The position numbers were made by a program, and so were the translations under genes. The notes beneath the pieces were generated by a model. The model was not told the origin of the DNA. It saw only the letters and a list, made by a program, of their open reading frames with translations, and did not search any database. Shown here one piece after another: positions 47,636 through 55,930 of a stretch of 64,000 bases of DNA (its first letter is position 1; each line of letters begins with the position of its first letter). The stretch is from Blautia wexlerae DSM 19850 (GTDB lineage: Bacteria; Bacillota; Clostridia; Lachnospirales; Lachnospiraceae): the NCBI RefSeq assembly GCF_025148125.1, contig NZ_CP102267.1:316001-380000 (forward strand), read 5' to 3'.

Positions 47636-48178
47636 ATGCAACAGCAGAAAGGAAAAGAAAAGTTGACAGATCAGGAACGTTTTATGAAAGAAGCTATCCG
47701 TCAGGCGAAGAAGGCAGAAGCTCTGGAAGAAGTGCCAATCGGCTGTGTGATCGTGCATGAGGGTAAGATCATCGCACGTGGATATAACAGAAGAAACACA
47801 GATAAAAATACACTCTCCCATGCAGAACTGAATGCAATCCGCAAAGCCAGTAAAAAACTTGGTGACTGGAGACTGGAGGGATGCACTATGTATGTGACGC
47901 TGGAACCATGTCAGATGTGTTCCGGGGCACTTGTCCAGTCCAGAATAGATGAAGTAGTGATCGGCTGTATGAATGCCAAAGCGGGCTGCGCAGGTTCTGT
48001 GATGAATCTTTTACAGGTGGATGGATTTAATCATCAGGTAAAGATTACACAGGGAGTTCTGGAAGAGGAATGTTCTTCTATGTTATCTGAGTTTTTCAGA
48101 AAGCTTCGTGAGAAAAAGAAGCAGGAAAAGGCAGCCCTTAAAGCTGCACAGGAAAATCCGGAGGGAGAACCGGAATAA
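47636..48178 (+). CDS. tadA: tRNA adenosine(34) deaminase TadA
   Basis: About 180 residues. Converts A34 of tRNA-Arg(ACG) to inosine. Zinc and catalytic motifs LSHAELNAIR (HAE) and LEPCQMCSGAL (PCxxC). Start uncertain: ATG 47636 lacks a ribosome site; TTG 47663 follows AAAGGA and would give MTDQERFMKEAI, typical of the family; ATG 47684 is also possible. Basic, alanine-rich tail (KKKQEKAALKAAQE). Sits behind the tRNA-Pro gene. Confidence 0.93.
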   Translation: MQQQKGKEKLTDQERFMKEAIRQAKKAEALEEVPIGCVIVHEGKIIARGYNRRNTDKNTLSHAELNAIRKASKKLGDWRLEGCTMYVTLEPCQMCSGALVQSRIDEVVIGCMNAKAGCAGSVMNLLQVDGFNHQVKITQGVLEEECSSMLSEFFRKLREKKKQEKAALKAAQENPEGEPE

Positions 48179-48286
48179 TAAAAGTAAAAGACAGACAAAA
48201 ACAGGAAGAATCTTAAAGGCAATAAGAGTAATAAAAATAACAGAAGTAATGTTACAGGCAGAAATAAAAAGAGGCGAATAAAAAGA

Positions 48287-49654
48287 ATGAAAAAAGATAC
48301 AACAAACGACATGACCGTCGGCAGTCCGGTGAGTCTGATAATAAAATTTATGATTCCAATGTGCCTGGGAAATCTTTTTCAGCAGTTTTATAATATTGCA
48401 GATTCCATTGTTGCCGGAAAATTTATCGGAGTAAATGCCCTTGCAGCTATCGGAAGCACCGGTTCACTGATGTTTTTTGTGACCGGCTGGCTGAATGGAC
48501 TCAGCAGTGGATTTGCGATTATCGTAGCCCAGATGTTCGGAGCGAAAAAATTTGACAGGATGCGCCATTATGTTGCCATGTCCATTTACCTTATGGCTGC
48601 ATTTTCCATTGTCATGACCATAGGATTCAGTCTTGCGAACAAACCAATCCTGCATCTGATGAATTCGCCGGAAGAGGTATTTGGTGATGTAACTGCATAT
48701 ATGGGAATTATTTATGCAGGCCTTATTATCACAGGTGCATATAATGCACTTGCGGCTTTCCTGCGTGCGCTGGGTGACTCCAAGTCGCCATTGTATTTCC
48801 TGATCATTTCGGCTGTGATCAATGTTATTCTGGATGTAGTTTTTATTGTAGTCTTTGGAATGGGTGTAGAAGGATGCGGATATGCCACAGTGATCGCACA
48901 GGGAATTTCGGCAGTGTGCTGCCTGATTTATATTGTAAAAAGATTTCCGATCCTTCATCTGGAACGGAAGGATTTTGAGATATGCTGGGACAGTTTCGGC
49001 AGACTTCTGAAGCTTGGAATTCCTATGGGACTGCAGTTTTCGATTACAGCAATCGGAACCATTATTGTACAGGGCGCGGTCAATATTTACGGACCTGTAC
49101 ATATGGCCGGATTCTCTGCTGCCGGTAAGATCCAGAATATTTTTGCCACAGTATTTACAGCCTTCGGTGCAACCATAGCAACCTATGTAGGTCAGAACAG
49201 GGGCGCAGGAAAAATGGATCGTGTGAAACAGGGAGTCCGTTACACGCAGATGATGGTCCTGGGATGGAGCGTTTTTGTTATGTTCCTGATGTTTTTCTTC
49301 GGAAAATATCTGACATATCTTTTCGTAGATCCATCGGAACAGGACGTAGTAAATGTGTCTGTTACTTATTTCCGGACAGTATTCTGGGCATATCCGTTTC
49401 TCGGAAGTATTTTCCTCTATCGAAATACTCTGCAGGGAATGGGATATGGACTTGTACCAATGCTTGGCGGGGTATTTGAACTGGTGGCGAGAACCGGAAT
49501 TGTCGTATTGATTGCGGGACATACTTCCTTTGCCGGTGTCTGTATGGCTGACCCGACCGCATGGATCGCCGCACTGATCCCACTGATTCCTTATTATTTT
49601 CATGTGATGAAGAAATATAAGAACAAAAGTCAGGTACAGGCAGTGGAGGATTAA
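48287..49654 (+). CDS. MATE-family multidrug efflux transporter
   Basis: 455 residues, about twelve membrane helices, of the NorM/DinF-like polysaccharide-type MATE superfamily. Begins with TVGSPVSLIIKFMIPMCLGN, typical for this group, and shows the inner repeat at LLKLGIPMGLQFSITAIG. Likely sodium- or proton-coupled drug or metabolite exporter. AGAGG ahead of the ATG; the 108 nt before it is a purine-rich low-complexity stretch. Confidence 0.92.
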   Translation: MKKDTTNDMTVGSPVSLIIKFMIPMCLGNLFQQFYNIADSIVAGKFIGVNALAAIGSTGSLMFFVTGWLNGLSSGFAIIVAQMFGAKKFDRMRHYVAMSIYLMAAFSIVMTIGFSLANKPILHLMNSPEEVFGDVTAYMGIIYAGLIITGAYNALAAFLRALGDSKSPLYFLIISAVINVILDVVFIVVFGMGVEGCGYATVIAQGISAVCCLIYIVKRFPILHLERKDFEICWDSFGRLLKLGIPMGLQFSITAIGTIIVQGAVNIYGPVHMAGFSAAGKIQNIFATVFTAFGATIATYVGQNRGAGKMDRVKQGVRYTQMMVLGWSVFVMFLMFFFGKYLTYLFVDPSEQDVVNVSVTYFRTVFWAYPFLGSIFLYRNTLQGMGYGLVPMLGGVFELVARTGIVVLIAGHTSFAGVCMADPTAWIAALIPLIPYYFHVMKKYKNKSQVQAVED

Positions 49655-49709
49655 TTATTTTTTCCAACCTTTGTTAATATATGGACTTTTTGCAAATTAC
49701 AAAAATAAG

Positions 49710-49757
49710 AAAAGCATTCAGGAAATTATCAACAGATAAAATTCTGAATGCTTTTTT
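49710..49757. terminator. Bidirectional terminator between MATE gene and SRP RNA
   Basis: AAAAGCATTCAG (49710-49721) pairs with CTGAATGCTTTT (49744-49755); T runs on both strands. Confidence 0.85.
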
Positions 49758-49785
49758 ATATGATGACCTGCATCATGAATATTCT

Positions 49786-50049
49786 TTTTTGCGCGCCGCA
49801 CTTCGGAATGGTCCCACAGACGTTACCTCTACAGTTAACTCAGCCCAGGCACCCTTACGGCACACAAGAGCTTCTGCTTAGTGCTGCTACATTCCTGTCC
49901 TGACACGGTTCACAGATTCCTGTTGCGTAAGACCCAAACGTCAACGCCACTTATAGAGGGCAGCTCCACAGGATACAAGCCTCGGATTGGCATCACCCCT
50001 GCTGTAGCGGATTGCAGGTACAGGGCACCGCTATCTCCCCGGCTGCGCA
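49786..50049 (-). ncRNA. ffs: Large bacterial signal recognition particle RNA
   Basis: About 265 nt on the minus strand. The SRP helix-8 core is clear: GTGTCAGGACAGGAATGTAG followed by CAGCAC at 49886-49913, in which ACA/TGT closes a GGAA tetraloop and CAGG faces AGCAG. A 5' GCGCAGCC and 3' GGCGCGC can close the Alu-side stem. It binds Ffh for co-translational targeting to the membrane. A consensus promoter on the minus strand lies at 50056-50084 and the terminator at 49710. Exact 5' and 3' ends are estimates. Confidence 0.88.
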
Positions 50050-50055
50050 TTTCTG

Positions 50056-50084
50056 ATTATATAGGCAGGAGGCTGTTTTGTCAA
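50056..50084 (-). promoter_or_regulatory. Consensus promoter of SRP RNA
   Basis: Minus strand TTGACA (50084-50079), 17 nt, TATAAT (50061-50056): exact match to the sigma-A consensus, as expected for a highly expressed stable RNA. Confidence 0.88.
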
Positions 50085-50114
50085 TAGTGAATCATTATAG
50101 TAAAACTTATTACT

Positions 50115-50177
50115 GGGAACGGAGTGAACAGTAACAAACGGAGTGAACAGTAACGAACGTAGTGCGTGAATAGTAAC
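50115..50177 (+). repeat. Three tandem MITE-end repeats
   Basis: GAACGGAGTGAACAGTAAC-like units follow one another: 50117-50135, 50136-50154 (AAACGGAGTGAACAGTAAC) and a diverged third ending TAGTAAC at 50177. They equal the right end of the 143-bp element (copy 2) and sit between SRP RNA and pfkA, upstream of the pfkA promoter. Confidence 0.65.
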
Positions 50178-50196
50178 TAAAACTTTTCTAACACTA

Positions 50197-50225
50197 TTGT
50201 ATGAAAACGATAAATATTATATAAT
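50197..50225 (+). promoter_or_regulatory. Promoter of pfkA
   Basis: TTGTAT (50197-50202), 17 nt, TATAAT (50220-50225); 112 nt ahead of the coding sequence. Confidence 0.6.
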
Positions 50226-50336
50226 AAACAGAAATAAACTATCTTTATTCTGGAAATGGATATGCCAGAGTACACAACATGTCTTGTATGTATGGATATG
50301 GATAATTCTTAAAACACAGAAATGGAGGATACTATC

Positions 50337-51419
50337 ATGATTAAAAGAATAGGTATGCTTACCAGTGGCGGTGACTGTCAGGCTCTTAACGCTACCATGC
50401 GAGGAGTAGTAAAGGGACTGAGTAACAATTTGGATGAACTGGAAGTTTATGGATTTGATGATGGATATAAAGGACTGATCTATGGTAAATACCGTATGCT
50501 CACATCCAAAGATTTTTCCGGAATCCTTACACAGGGCGGCACAATCCTCGGAACATCCAGACAGCCATTCAAACTGATGCGTGTCCCGGATGAGAATGGC
50601 CTGGACAAGGTTGAAGCAATGAAGCAGACTTATTATAAACTCTGCCTGGACTGCCTTGTGATCCTTGGCGGAAATGGTACACAGAAGACAGCAAACCTTC
50701 TGAGAGAAGAAGGACTGAACATTATCCATCTTCCAAAGACTATTGATAATGACATCTATGGCACAGACATGACCTTTGGTTTCCAGAGTGCGGTAAACAT
50801 TGCCACAAATGCCATTGACTGTATCCATACGACAGCATCTTCACATGGACGTGTATTTATCGTAGAGATCATGGGACACAAGGTAGGAAGTCTGACACTT
50901 CATGCAGGTGTTGCAGGCGGTGCGGATATCATCCTGATTCCTGAGATTCCATATGATATCAAAAAAGTTACCGCAGCAATCCAGAAACGCGCCAAAGCAG
51001 GCAAGCGTTTCACAATCCTTGCAGTTGCAGAAGGTGCGATTTCCAAAGAAGACGCAGAACTTCCTAAAAAGAAATACAAAGAGAAACTGGAAGCCCGAGC
51101 AAAGAAATATCCGTCCGTTTCCTATGAGATTGCTGACCAGATCTACAAAGAGATCGGAAGCGAAGTCCGCGTTACAGTTCCGGGACATACACAGAGAGGC
51201 GGAGAACCATGTCCGTATGACCGCGTTCTTTCCACAAGAATCGGTGCAGGTGCAGCGCAGGCAATCATGGATGGTGAATATGGCATCATGATCGGCGTGG
51301 TAAACGGCAAAATTAAACGTGTACCTCTTGAAGAGTGTGCAGGTAAGCTTAAGATGGTATCACCGAAAGATCAGCTTGTAGTTGCTGCCAAACAGATTGG
51401 TATCAGCTTTGGTGACTGA
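50337..51419 (+). CDS. pfkA: 6-phosphofructokinase (ATP/PPi family, group III-like)
   Basis: 360 residues. Phosphorylates fructose-6-phosphate. Starts KRIGMLTSGGDCQALNATMR, with PKTIDNDIYGTDMTFGF at about 123-139 and the MGHKVGSLTL site. Residue after the PK motif is Lys, as in PPi-dependent and mixed group III enzymes, but the nucleotide loop reads GGNGTQKTA: the usual GGDG aspartate is Asn, and the second Gly is not the Asp expected of PPi enzymes. So donor specificity is not settled by sequence. ATG 50337 has GGAGG upstream; a Met 15 nt earlier lies before that site. Confidence 0.9.
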   Translation: MIKRIGMLTSGGDCQALNATMRGVVKGLSNNLDELEVYGFDDGYKGLIYGKYRMLTSKDFSGILTQGGTILGTSRQPFKLMRVPDENGLDKVEAMKQTYYKLCLDCLVILGGNGTQKTANLLREEGLNIIHLPKTIDNDIYGTDMTFGFQSAVNIATNAIDCIHTTASSHGRVFIVEIMGHKVGSLTLHAGVAGGADIILIPEIPYDIKKVTAAIQKRAKAGKRFTILAVAEGAISKEDAELPKKKYKEKLEARAKKYPSVSYEIADQIYKEIGSEVRVTVPGHTQRGGEPCPYDRVLSTRIGAGAAQAIMDGEYGIMIGVVNGKIKRVPLEECAGKLKMVSPKDQLVVAAKQIGISFGD

Positions 51420-51481
51420 TTAAGTGAAACAGTACTTGACTGACAGATACTTTTTCATATAAGATATGGATGTAAAAAAGA

Positions 51482-51508
51482 CCGCCGCGGGAATTTTTTC
51501 CGCGGCGG
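51482..51508 (-). terminator. GC-rich hairpin, terminator-like leftward
   Basis: CCGCCGCGG (51482-51490) pairs with CCGCGGCGG (51500-51508) around a loop with six T. On the minus strand it is followed by TCTTTTTTAC; on the plus strand no T run follows. It lies downstream of pfkA, rightward, so its orientation is odd, though it may still end pfkA transcription. Confidence 0.55.
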
Positions 51509-51588
51509 CTGTGATAATAAGATAGAGATAACTATTTGGCGCGCTGCTGACAGTGGGGGTGCTGAATAGTTACGATAGGAGTTTACTC

Positions 51589-53208
51589 ATGAGTTACACT
51601 GCTCTTTACAGAAAGTTCAGACCGGATAATTTCGCGGATGTCAAAGGTCAGGATCACATAGTGACTACTCTGACAAATCAGATTAAGCATAACCGTATCG
51701 GCCATGCGTATCTGTTCTGCGGCACCAGAGGAACCGGTAAAACAACAGTAGCCAAAATTCTGGCGAAGGCAGTCAACTGTGAGCATCCCGTAAATGGCAG
51801 CCCCTGTAATGAATGTGCCATGTGCAAGGCAATCCAGGCAGGAACTGCAATGAATGTGATCGAGATCGATGCTGCATCCAACAATGGTGTGGATAATATA
51901 CGTGAGATCAGAGAAGAGGTTTCTTACCGCCCTACAGAAGGTAAATATAAAGTATATATTATTGATGAGGTTCATATGCTTTCCACAGGTGCCTTCAATG
52001 CCCTGCTGAAAACACTGGAGGAACCACCGTCTTATGTTATGTTTATCCTGGCAACTACAGAGGCGCACAAGATTCCGATTACGATTTTATCCAGATGCCA
52101 GAGATATGATTTCCACAGGATCACCATAGACACTATCGCGGCCAGACTGGATGAACTGCTCAAAGTTGAAGGTGTAGAAGCTGAGGAAAAAGCAGTCCGA
52201 TATGTAGCGAAAGCGGGAGATGGTTCCATGCGAGATGCGCTCAGCCTTCTCGACCAGTGTATTGCTTTTTATCTTGGACAGGAACTTACCTATGATAAAG
52301 TTCTGGAGGTTCTGGGAGCCGTTGACACCGAAGTGTTTAGCAAGCTTTTGCGAAAAGTGATCCGGGGAGATGTGACAGGTTCCATTCATATCCTGGAGGA
52401 ACTGATCGTAGGAGGCAGGGAACTGAGCCAGTTTGTGGGAGATTTTACCTGGTATATGAGAAATCTTCTTCTCGTTAAGACTTCTGAGAATCCGGAGGAA
52501 GCGATCGATGTCTCATCCGACAACATGAAGCTTCTGAAAGAAGAGAGCACCATGCTGGATGTGGAGACGCTGATGCGGTATATCCGTATTTTTTCGGATT
52601 TGTCCAATCAGATCCGATATGCAACCCAGAAAAGGGTTCTCGTGGAGATTGCACTGATCAAGTTGTGCCGTCCTGCAATGGAGACTAATCTGGATTCTGT
52701 TCTGGACAGACTGCGTGTGCTGGAACAGCGGATGGATGAACGTCCGGTACAGCAGGTGATCGTGCAGCAGGGTTCAGGGAAAATGCCGGCAGAAACCGGA
52801 GCAGTTCAGGAACCGGCGGGAAACAAAGCACCGGCGAAAGCTGCACCGGAAGATTTGCAGAAGATCGTGGCAGGCTGGAGAGTGATCACAGGACAGACAA
52901 CAGGGATGTTTAAACAGATGCTTCAGAAATCTGTTCCGAAGTATAACAGTGAGACAGGAGAACCTGTTCTTTATGTGGAATTTCAGGATTTTCTGGGGCA
53001 GTCCTATGTGGACAATCCGGAAGCGAAGAAAGAGCTTCAGGACATCATCACTGCCCAGACAGGAAAAACAGTAGAGATCCAGATGCTGGTGGCAGATAAG
53101 CGTCAGCATACAAATCTGGCAAATATCACAGTGGACCAGGCGATAAAGAATAATATCCACATGGATGTTGTGATAGAGGAAGATCCTGATGAGGAAAAAG
53201 GAGAATAA
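51589..53208 (+). CDS. dnaX: DNA polymerase III gamma/tau subunit
   Basis: 539 residues. Clamp-loader ATPase. Start YTALYRKFRPDNFADVKGQD, Walker A FCGTRGTGKTTVAKI (about 42-56), zinc cysteines in CEHPVNGSPCNECAMC, Walker B YIIDEVHML and sensor I LATTEAHK. C-terminal half (about 370-539) holds the domain III and a Pro/Ala linker. ATG 51589 has AGGAG 7 nt upstream; the frame is open from 51553 but has no such site. The stop codon TAA at 53206-53208 lies inside the flanking repeat of the downstream 143-bp element. Confidence 0.96.
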   Translation: MSYTALYRKFRPDNFADVKGQDHIVTTLTNQIKHNRIGHAYLFCGTRGTGKTTVAKILAKAVNCEHPVNGSPCNECAMCKAIQAGTAMNVIEIDAASNNGVDNIREIREEVSYRPTEGKYKVYIIDEVHMLSTGAFNALLKTLEEPPSYVMFILATTEAHKIPITILSRCQRYDFHRITIDTIAARLDELLKVEGVEAEEKAVRYVAKAGDGSMRDALSLLDQCIAFYLGQELTYDKVLEVLGAVDTEVFSKLLRKVIRGDVTGSIHILEELIVGGRELSQFVGDFTWYMRNLLLVKTSENPEEAIDVSSDNMKLLKEESTMLDVETLMRYIRIFSDLSNQIRYATQKRVLVEIALIKLCRPAMETNLDSVLDRLRVLEQRMDERPVQQVIVQQGSGKMPAETGAVQEPAGNKAPAKAAPEDLQKIVAGWRVITGQTTGMFKQMLQKSVPKYNSETGEPVLYVEFQDFLGQSYVDNPEAKKELQDIITAQTGKTVEIQMLVADKRQHTNLANITVDQAIKNNIHMDVVIEEDPDEEKGE

Positions 53209-53213
53209 ATATT

Positions 53214-53356
53214 GTTACTGTTCACACACCACTATCCCGCGAGGTGTTTTGGCATGAATATGCCAAAATCCCGAGACATACAAGCCAAAATTCCATTGCC
53301 ACAGGCAATCTGGAATGAATTTTGGCTACGTTACTGTGAACGGAGTGAACAGTAAC
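53214..53356 (+). mobile_element. MITE-like 143-bp structured repeat, copy 2, with 8-bp flanking direct repeats
   Basis: Ends GTTACTGTTCAC (53214-53225) and GTGAACAGTAAC (53345-53356) are perfect 12-bp inverted repeats. TAAATATT stands directly on both sides (53206-53213 and 53357-53364), as in a target duplication. Internal hairpins: TTTTGGCAT/ATGCCAAAA; AGCCAAAATTC/GAATTTTGGCT with ATTGCC/GGCAAT inside it; GTTACTGT/ACAGTAAC at the right end. No reading frame. Nearly identical to copy 1 at 21801-21943 in the opposite orientation. Confidence 0.85.
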
Positions 53357-53422
53357 TAAATATTCTCCGGACAGAAAAGGCAGTAAATAATAAGGCAATA
53401 AATAGCAAGGAGGACATCACAA

Positions 53423-53779
53423 ATGGCAAAACGTGGAGGATTCCCGGGAATGGGTATGCCGGGAAATATGAATAATCTTATGAAACAGGCGCAGAAAATG
53501 CAGCGCCAGATGGAAGAGAATCAGAAAGCTCTGGAAGAGAAAGAATTTACGGCTACTGCAGGAGGCGGCGCTGTAGAGGTAACTATCTCAGGTAAGAGAG
53601 AGGTGACAAAAGTAAAGCTTCAGGAGGAAGTTGTAGATCCGGATGACATCGAAATGCTGGAAGATCTCATCGTTGCAGCTACAAACGAAGCACTTCGCAA
53701 AGTGGAAGAAGAATCTACGGCTGTTATGTCTAAACTGACAGGTGGTCTGGGCGGACTTGGCGGAGGTCTTCCATTCTGA
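53423..53779 (+). CDS. YbaB/EbfC nucleoid-associated protein
   Basis: 118 residues with a Gly/Met-rich N-terminus ([19 protein letters not shown]), the coiled core [20 protein letters not shown], and [19 protein letters not shown] in the beta-hairpin, ending in Gly-rich [14 protein letters not shown]. Binds DNA as a dimer; almost always next to recR. Overlaps recR by 1 nt (TGATG) and follows dnaX, the classic dnaX-ybaB-recR set, now split by the repeat element. Confidence 0.95.
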   Translation: MAKRGGFPGMGMPGNMNNLMKQAQKMQRQMEENQKALEEKEFTATAGGGAVEVTISGKREVTKVKLQEEVVDPDDIEMLEDLIVAATNEALRKVEEESTAVMSKLTGGLGGLGGGLPF

Positions 53780-54378
53780 TGGAATACTACAGCAGTCATA
53801 TCAATAAGCTGATCGAGCAGCTTTCCCATCTTCCGGGAATCGGTGCGAAATCAGCACAGAGACTGGCATTTCACATCATGAATATGCCAAAGGATCAGGT
53901 AGAGCAGCTTACCTCTTCCATTACCGGTGCCAGAGAGAATGTACAGTATTGCAAGTGCTGCTGTACTTTGACAGACAGAGAGATCTGTCCCATCTGCAGC
54001 AATGATAAGCGTGATCATTCAGTGATCATGGTGGTAGAGAATACAAGAGATCTTGCAGCTTATGAAAAAACAGGCAAGTTTGATGGCGTTTATCATGTTC
54101 TTCATGGTGCAATCTCTCCAATGCTTGGAATCGGGCCGGATGATATCAAACTGAAAGAACTCATGCAGCGTCTGGCAAAGGATGAGGTAAAGGAAGTGAT
54201 CATTGCTACCAACTCCAGTCTGGAGGGGGAAACAACGGCAATGTATATCAGTAAGCTGATCAAACCTACCGGGATCAAAGTCAGCAGGATCGCAAGCGGA
54301 GTTCCGGTAGGAGGAGATCTGGAATATATTGACGAAGTGACTCTTTTACGTGCTCTTGAGGGGCGTGTGGAGCTTTAA
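53779..54378 (+). CDS. recR: Recombination mediator protein RecR
   Basis: 199 residues. Helix-hairpin-helix LPGIGAKSAQRLAFHIM (about 15-31), zinc finger C-X2-C...C-X2-C (YCKCCCTLTDREICPIC, about 55-71), Toprim domain with VVENTRDLAAYEKTG. Acts with RecF and RecO in loading RecA at gaps. Normal length. Confidence 0.97.
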   Translation: MEYYSSHINKLIEQLSHLPGIGAKSAQRLAFHIMNMPKDQVEQLTSSITGARENVQYCKCCCTLTDREICPICSNDKRDHSVIMVVENTRDLAAYEKTGKFDGVYHVLHGAISPMLGIGPDDIKLKELMQRLAKDEVKEVIIATNSSLEGETTAMYISKLIKPTGIKVSRIASGVPVGGDLEYIDEVTLLRALEGRVEL

Positions 54379-54405
54379 GGTTACTGTTGAAAAGGAGGCA
54401 TCACT

Positions 54406-55515
54406 TTGTCTAAAAAGAAAGCAACTTCTTCTGACGTGGCAAAGAGGGCAGGAGTCTCCCAGGCAACTGTTTCCATGGTCCTGAATAAGAAATATAATGT
54501 TTCTTTTTCCAGAGAAACAGTGGAGAAGGTAGAGCAGGCAGCCAGAGAATTAGGCTATCATCTTCCCGGACGAAAGAACAGAAAAGAAAGCCGGAAAGAG
54601 AAGCTGATCGTTGTTTTTTGCCCTACGCTTACAAGCCCGTATTATGTATTGCTTCTGCAGGGAATTGAGGCAGTGGCGAACAAACAGGGATATGGTGTCT
54701 TTATCTGTAATACACAGAGAGATCCCCGTCTGGAGGAGAAGTATCTGCGCATGATGGGTACAATAGAGCCGCTTGGCATTATCTACTGCTGTAATCCAAA
54801 TCCGGATTTTCAGCAGCAGGTAGAGGAACTGGCGCAGACAATCCCACTGGTTATCATCAGCAATAAAGAGAAAACTACAACTATAGATGCCATTAATCAG
54901 GATAATACAGTTGTGGGAAGGATGATGGCAAGACATCTGCTTGATCTGGGGCACAGAGATGTAGCGTTTATCACTCCGCCCCTGACAAGGAGACAATGGC
55001 AGAGAACAAAACGTGTAAATGGTTTTGTGAAAGAGTTTGAGAAAGAAGGCCTGAAGGATCATGTGATCATTAAGGCTGCGGATGAAGCTATCGATATGCA
55101 GATCCCACGGATGGATTCGGAATATTCGATGGGTTATGAGCTTACTATGGAGCTTCTGGATGAAGGCAGGGAATTTACAGCTATTGCAGGCCAGAATGAT
55201 ATGATGGCTATTGGTGCGCTGGATGCTCTCCATGAAGCAAGGATTCATGTACCCAAGGATGTATCGGTGATTGGGTGCGATAATATCTTTTATTCGGGAA
55301 TACGGAAGATCTCTCTTACTACGATCGATCATTTCGTAGCCCTTAAAGGCAGAGATGCCTGTGATATTATACTGCGCAAAATCGATGAGCAGGACCGTTT
55401 TCTCACAGATTCTGCTCCTGTCAGTCTCTATAATATTGAATATACCCCCAAGCTGATAGCGAGACGCACTACGGGGTATGTCAGAACCAAAAAAATAATT
55501 AAATACGTCGAATGA
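54406..55515 (+). CDS. LacI-family transcriptional regulator
   Basis: 369 residues from TTG 54406, with AAGGAGG 7 nt upstream. N-terminal helix-turn-helix TSSDVAKRAGVSQATVSMVL (about 7-26), with the minor-groove hinge helix near 50, then a periplasmic-binding-like effector domain (about 65-340: IAGQNDMMAIGALDALHEARI and DVSVIGCDNIFYSGIRKISL). The ligand is unknown. The transaldolase-transketolase genes lie downstream behind a large AT-rich gap with inverted repeats and could be its target; inference only. Confidence 0.93.
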   Translation: MSKKKATSSDVAKRAGVSQATVSMVLNKKYNVSFSRETVEKVEQAARELGYHLPGRKNRKESRKEKLIVVFCPTLTSPYYVLLLQGIEAVANKQGYGVFICNTQRDPRLEEKYLRMMGTIEPLGIIYCCNPNPDFQQQVEELAQTIPLVIISNKEKTTTIDAINQDNTVVGRMMARHLLDLGHRDVAFITPPLTRRQWQRTKRVNGFVKEFEKEGLKDHVIIKAADEAIDMQIPRMDSEYSMGYELTMELLDEGREFTAIAGQNDMMAIGALDALHEARIHVPKDVSVIGCDNIFYSGIRKISLTTIDHFVALKGRDACDIILRKIDEQDRFLTDSAPVSLYNIEYTPKLIARRTTGYVRTKKIIKYVE

Positions 55516-55713
55516 AAATTATTAATAATAATTTATCGAAACTGCAGAACAGTTATTTGGTATAGAGCTGTGTGGCGAGGTAGATTGCGAATATCTACCC
55601 GGCAGGCATTTTCTGGAAACGTACCAAAATTTCAGGATGTGCGGCTGAAATCCGATATCAGAAATGATTTCTGACGGAGGTTTCCTGCAACAGCAAAGAC
55701 AGCGAACAGTTAC
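55516..55713. repeat. Intergenic repeat-like region after the LacI gene
   Basis: The palindrome AAATTATTAATAATAATTT (55516-55534) sits right at the LacI gene stop. Then a unit bounded by GAACAGTTAT (55547-55556) and GAACAGTTAC (55704-55713) has hairpins GGTAGAT/ATCTACC and TCAGAAA/TTTCTGA inside. The ends recall the dispersed GTTACTGTTC family, but the middle differs from the 143-bp element. No gene fits. Confidence 0.45.
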
Positions 55714-55806
55714 GAAAAGAAATGGTTATAAAACATATTGTATATTGCATGTTGATAACAACGAATATATGCTTTGACTGGAAAATAAAGAATTAATAAG
55801 ACATGC

Positions 55807-55835
55807 GATTATTAATAAAGAAATTATTAATAATC
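55807..55835. promoter_or_regulatory. Inverted repeat upstream of fsa promoter (possible operator)
   Basis: GATTATTAATA (55807-55817) and TATTAATAATC (55825-55835) are an exact 11-bp inverted repeat with 7 nt between, ending 11 nt before the -35 of the transaldolase gene. A related AT palindrome lies behind the LacI gene. Position suits a regulator site; LacI-type sites normally have a central CG, which is lacking. Confidence 0.45.
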
Positions 55836-55846
55836 TTTTGCCACGC

Positions 55847-55874
55847 TTGACCTAAATGTAAAGTCTGTTATAAT
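55847..55874 (+). promoter_or_regulatory. Promoter of the fsa-transketolase operon
   Basis: TTGACC (55847-55852), 16 nt, TATAAT (55869-55874); 57 nt before the start codon. Confidence 0.7.
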
Positions 55875-55930
55875 GAAACCATCAGATCAATGAACGATTA
55901 TGACAAGCAAAAATCAGGAGGGTTAAGAAC

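Noticed and set aside
48464..49603. 379-codon open frame on the minus strand over the MATE gene
   Set aside because: Shadow of a clear transporter gene; composition not like a protein (excess His, Cys, Ser).
49786..50049. RNase P RNA or tmRNA instead of SRP RNA
   Set aside because: Lacks the RNase P signature (GAGGAAAGTCC) and the tmRNA tag; the CAGG...GGAA...AGCAG core is SRP helix 8.
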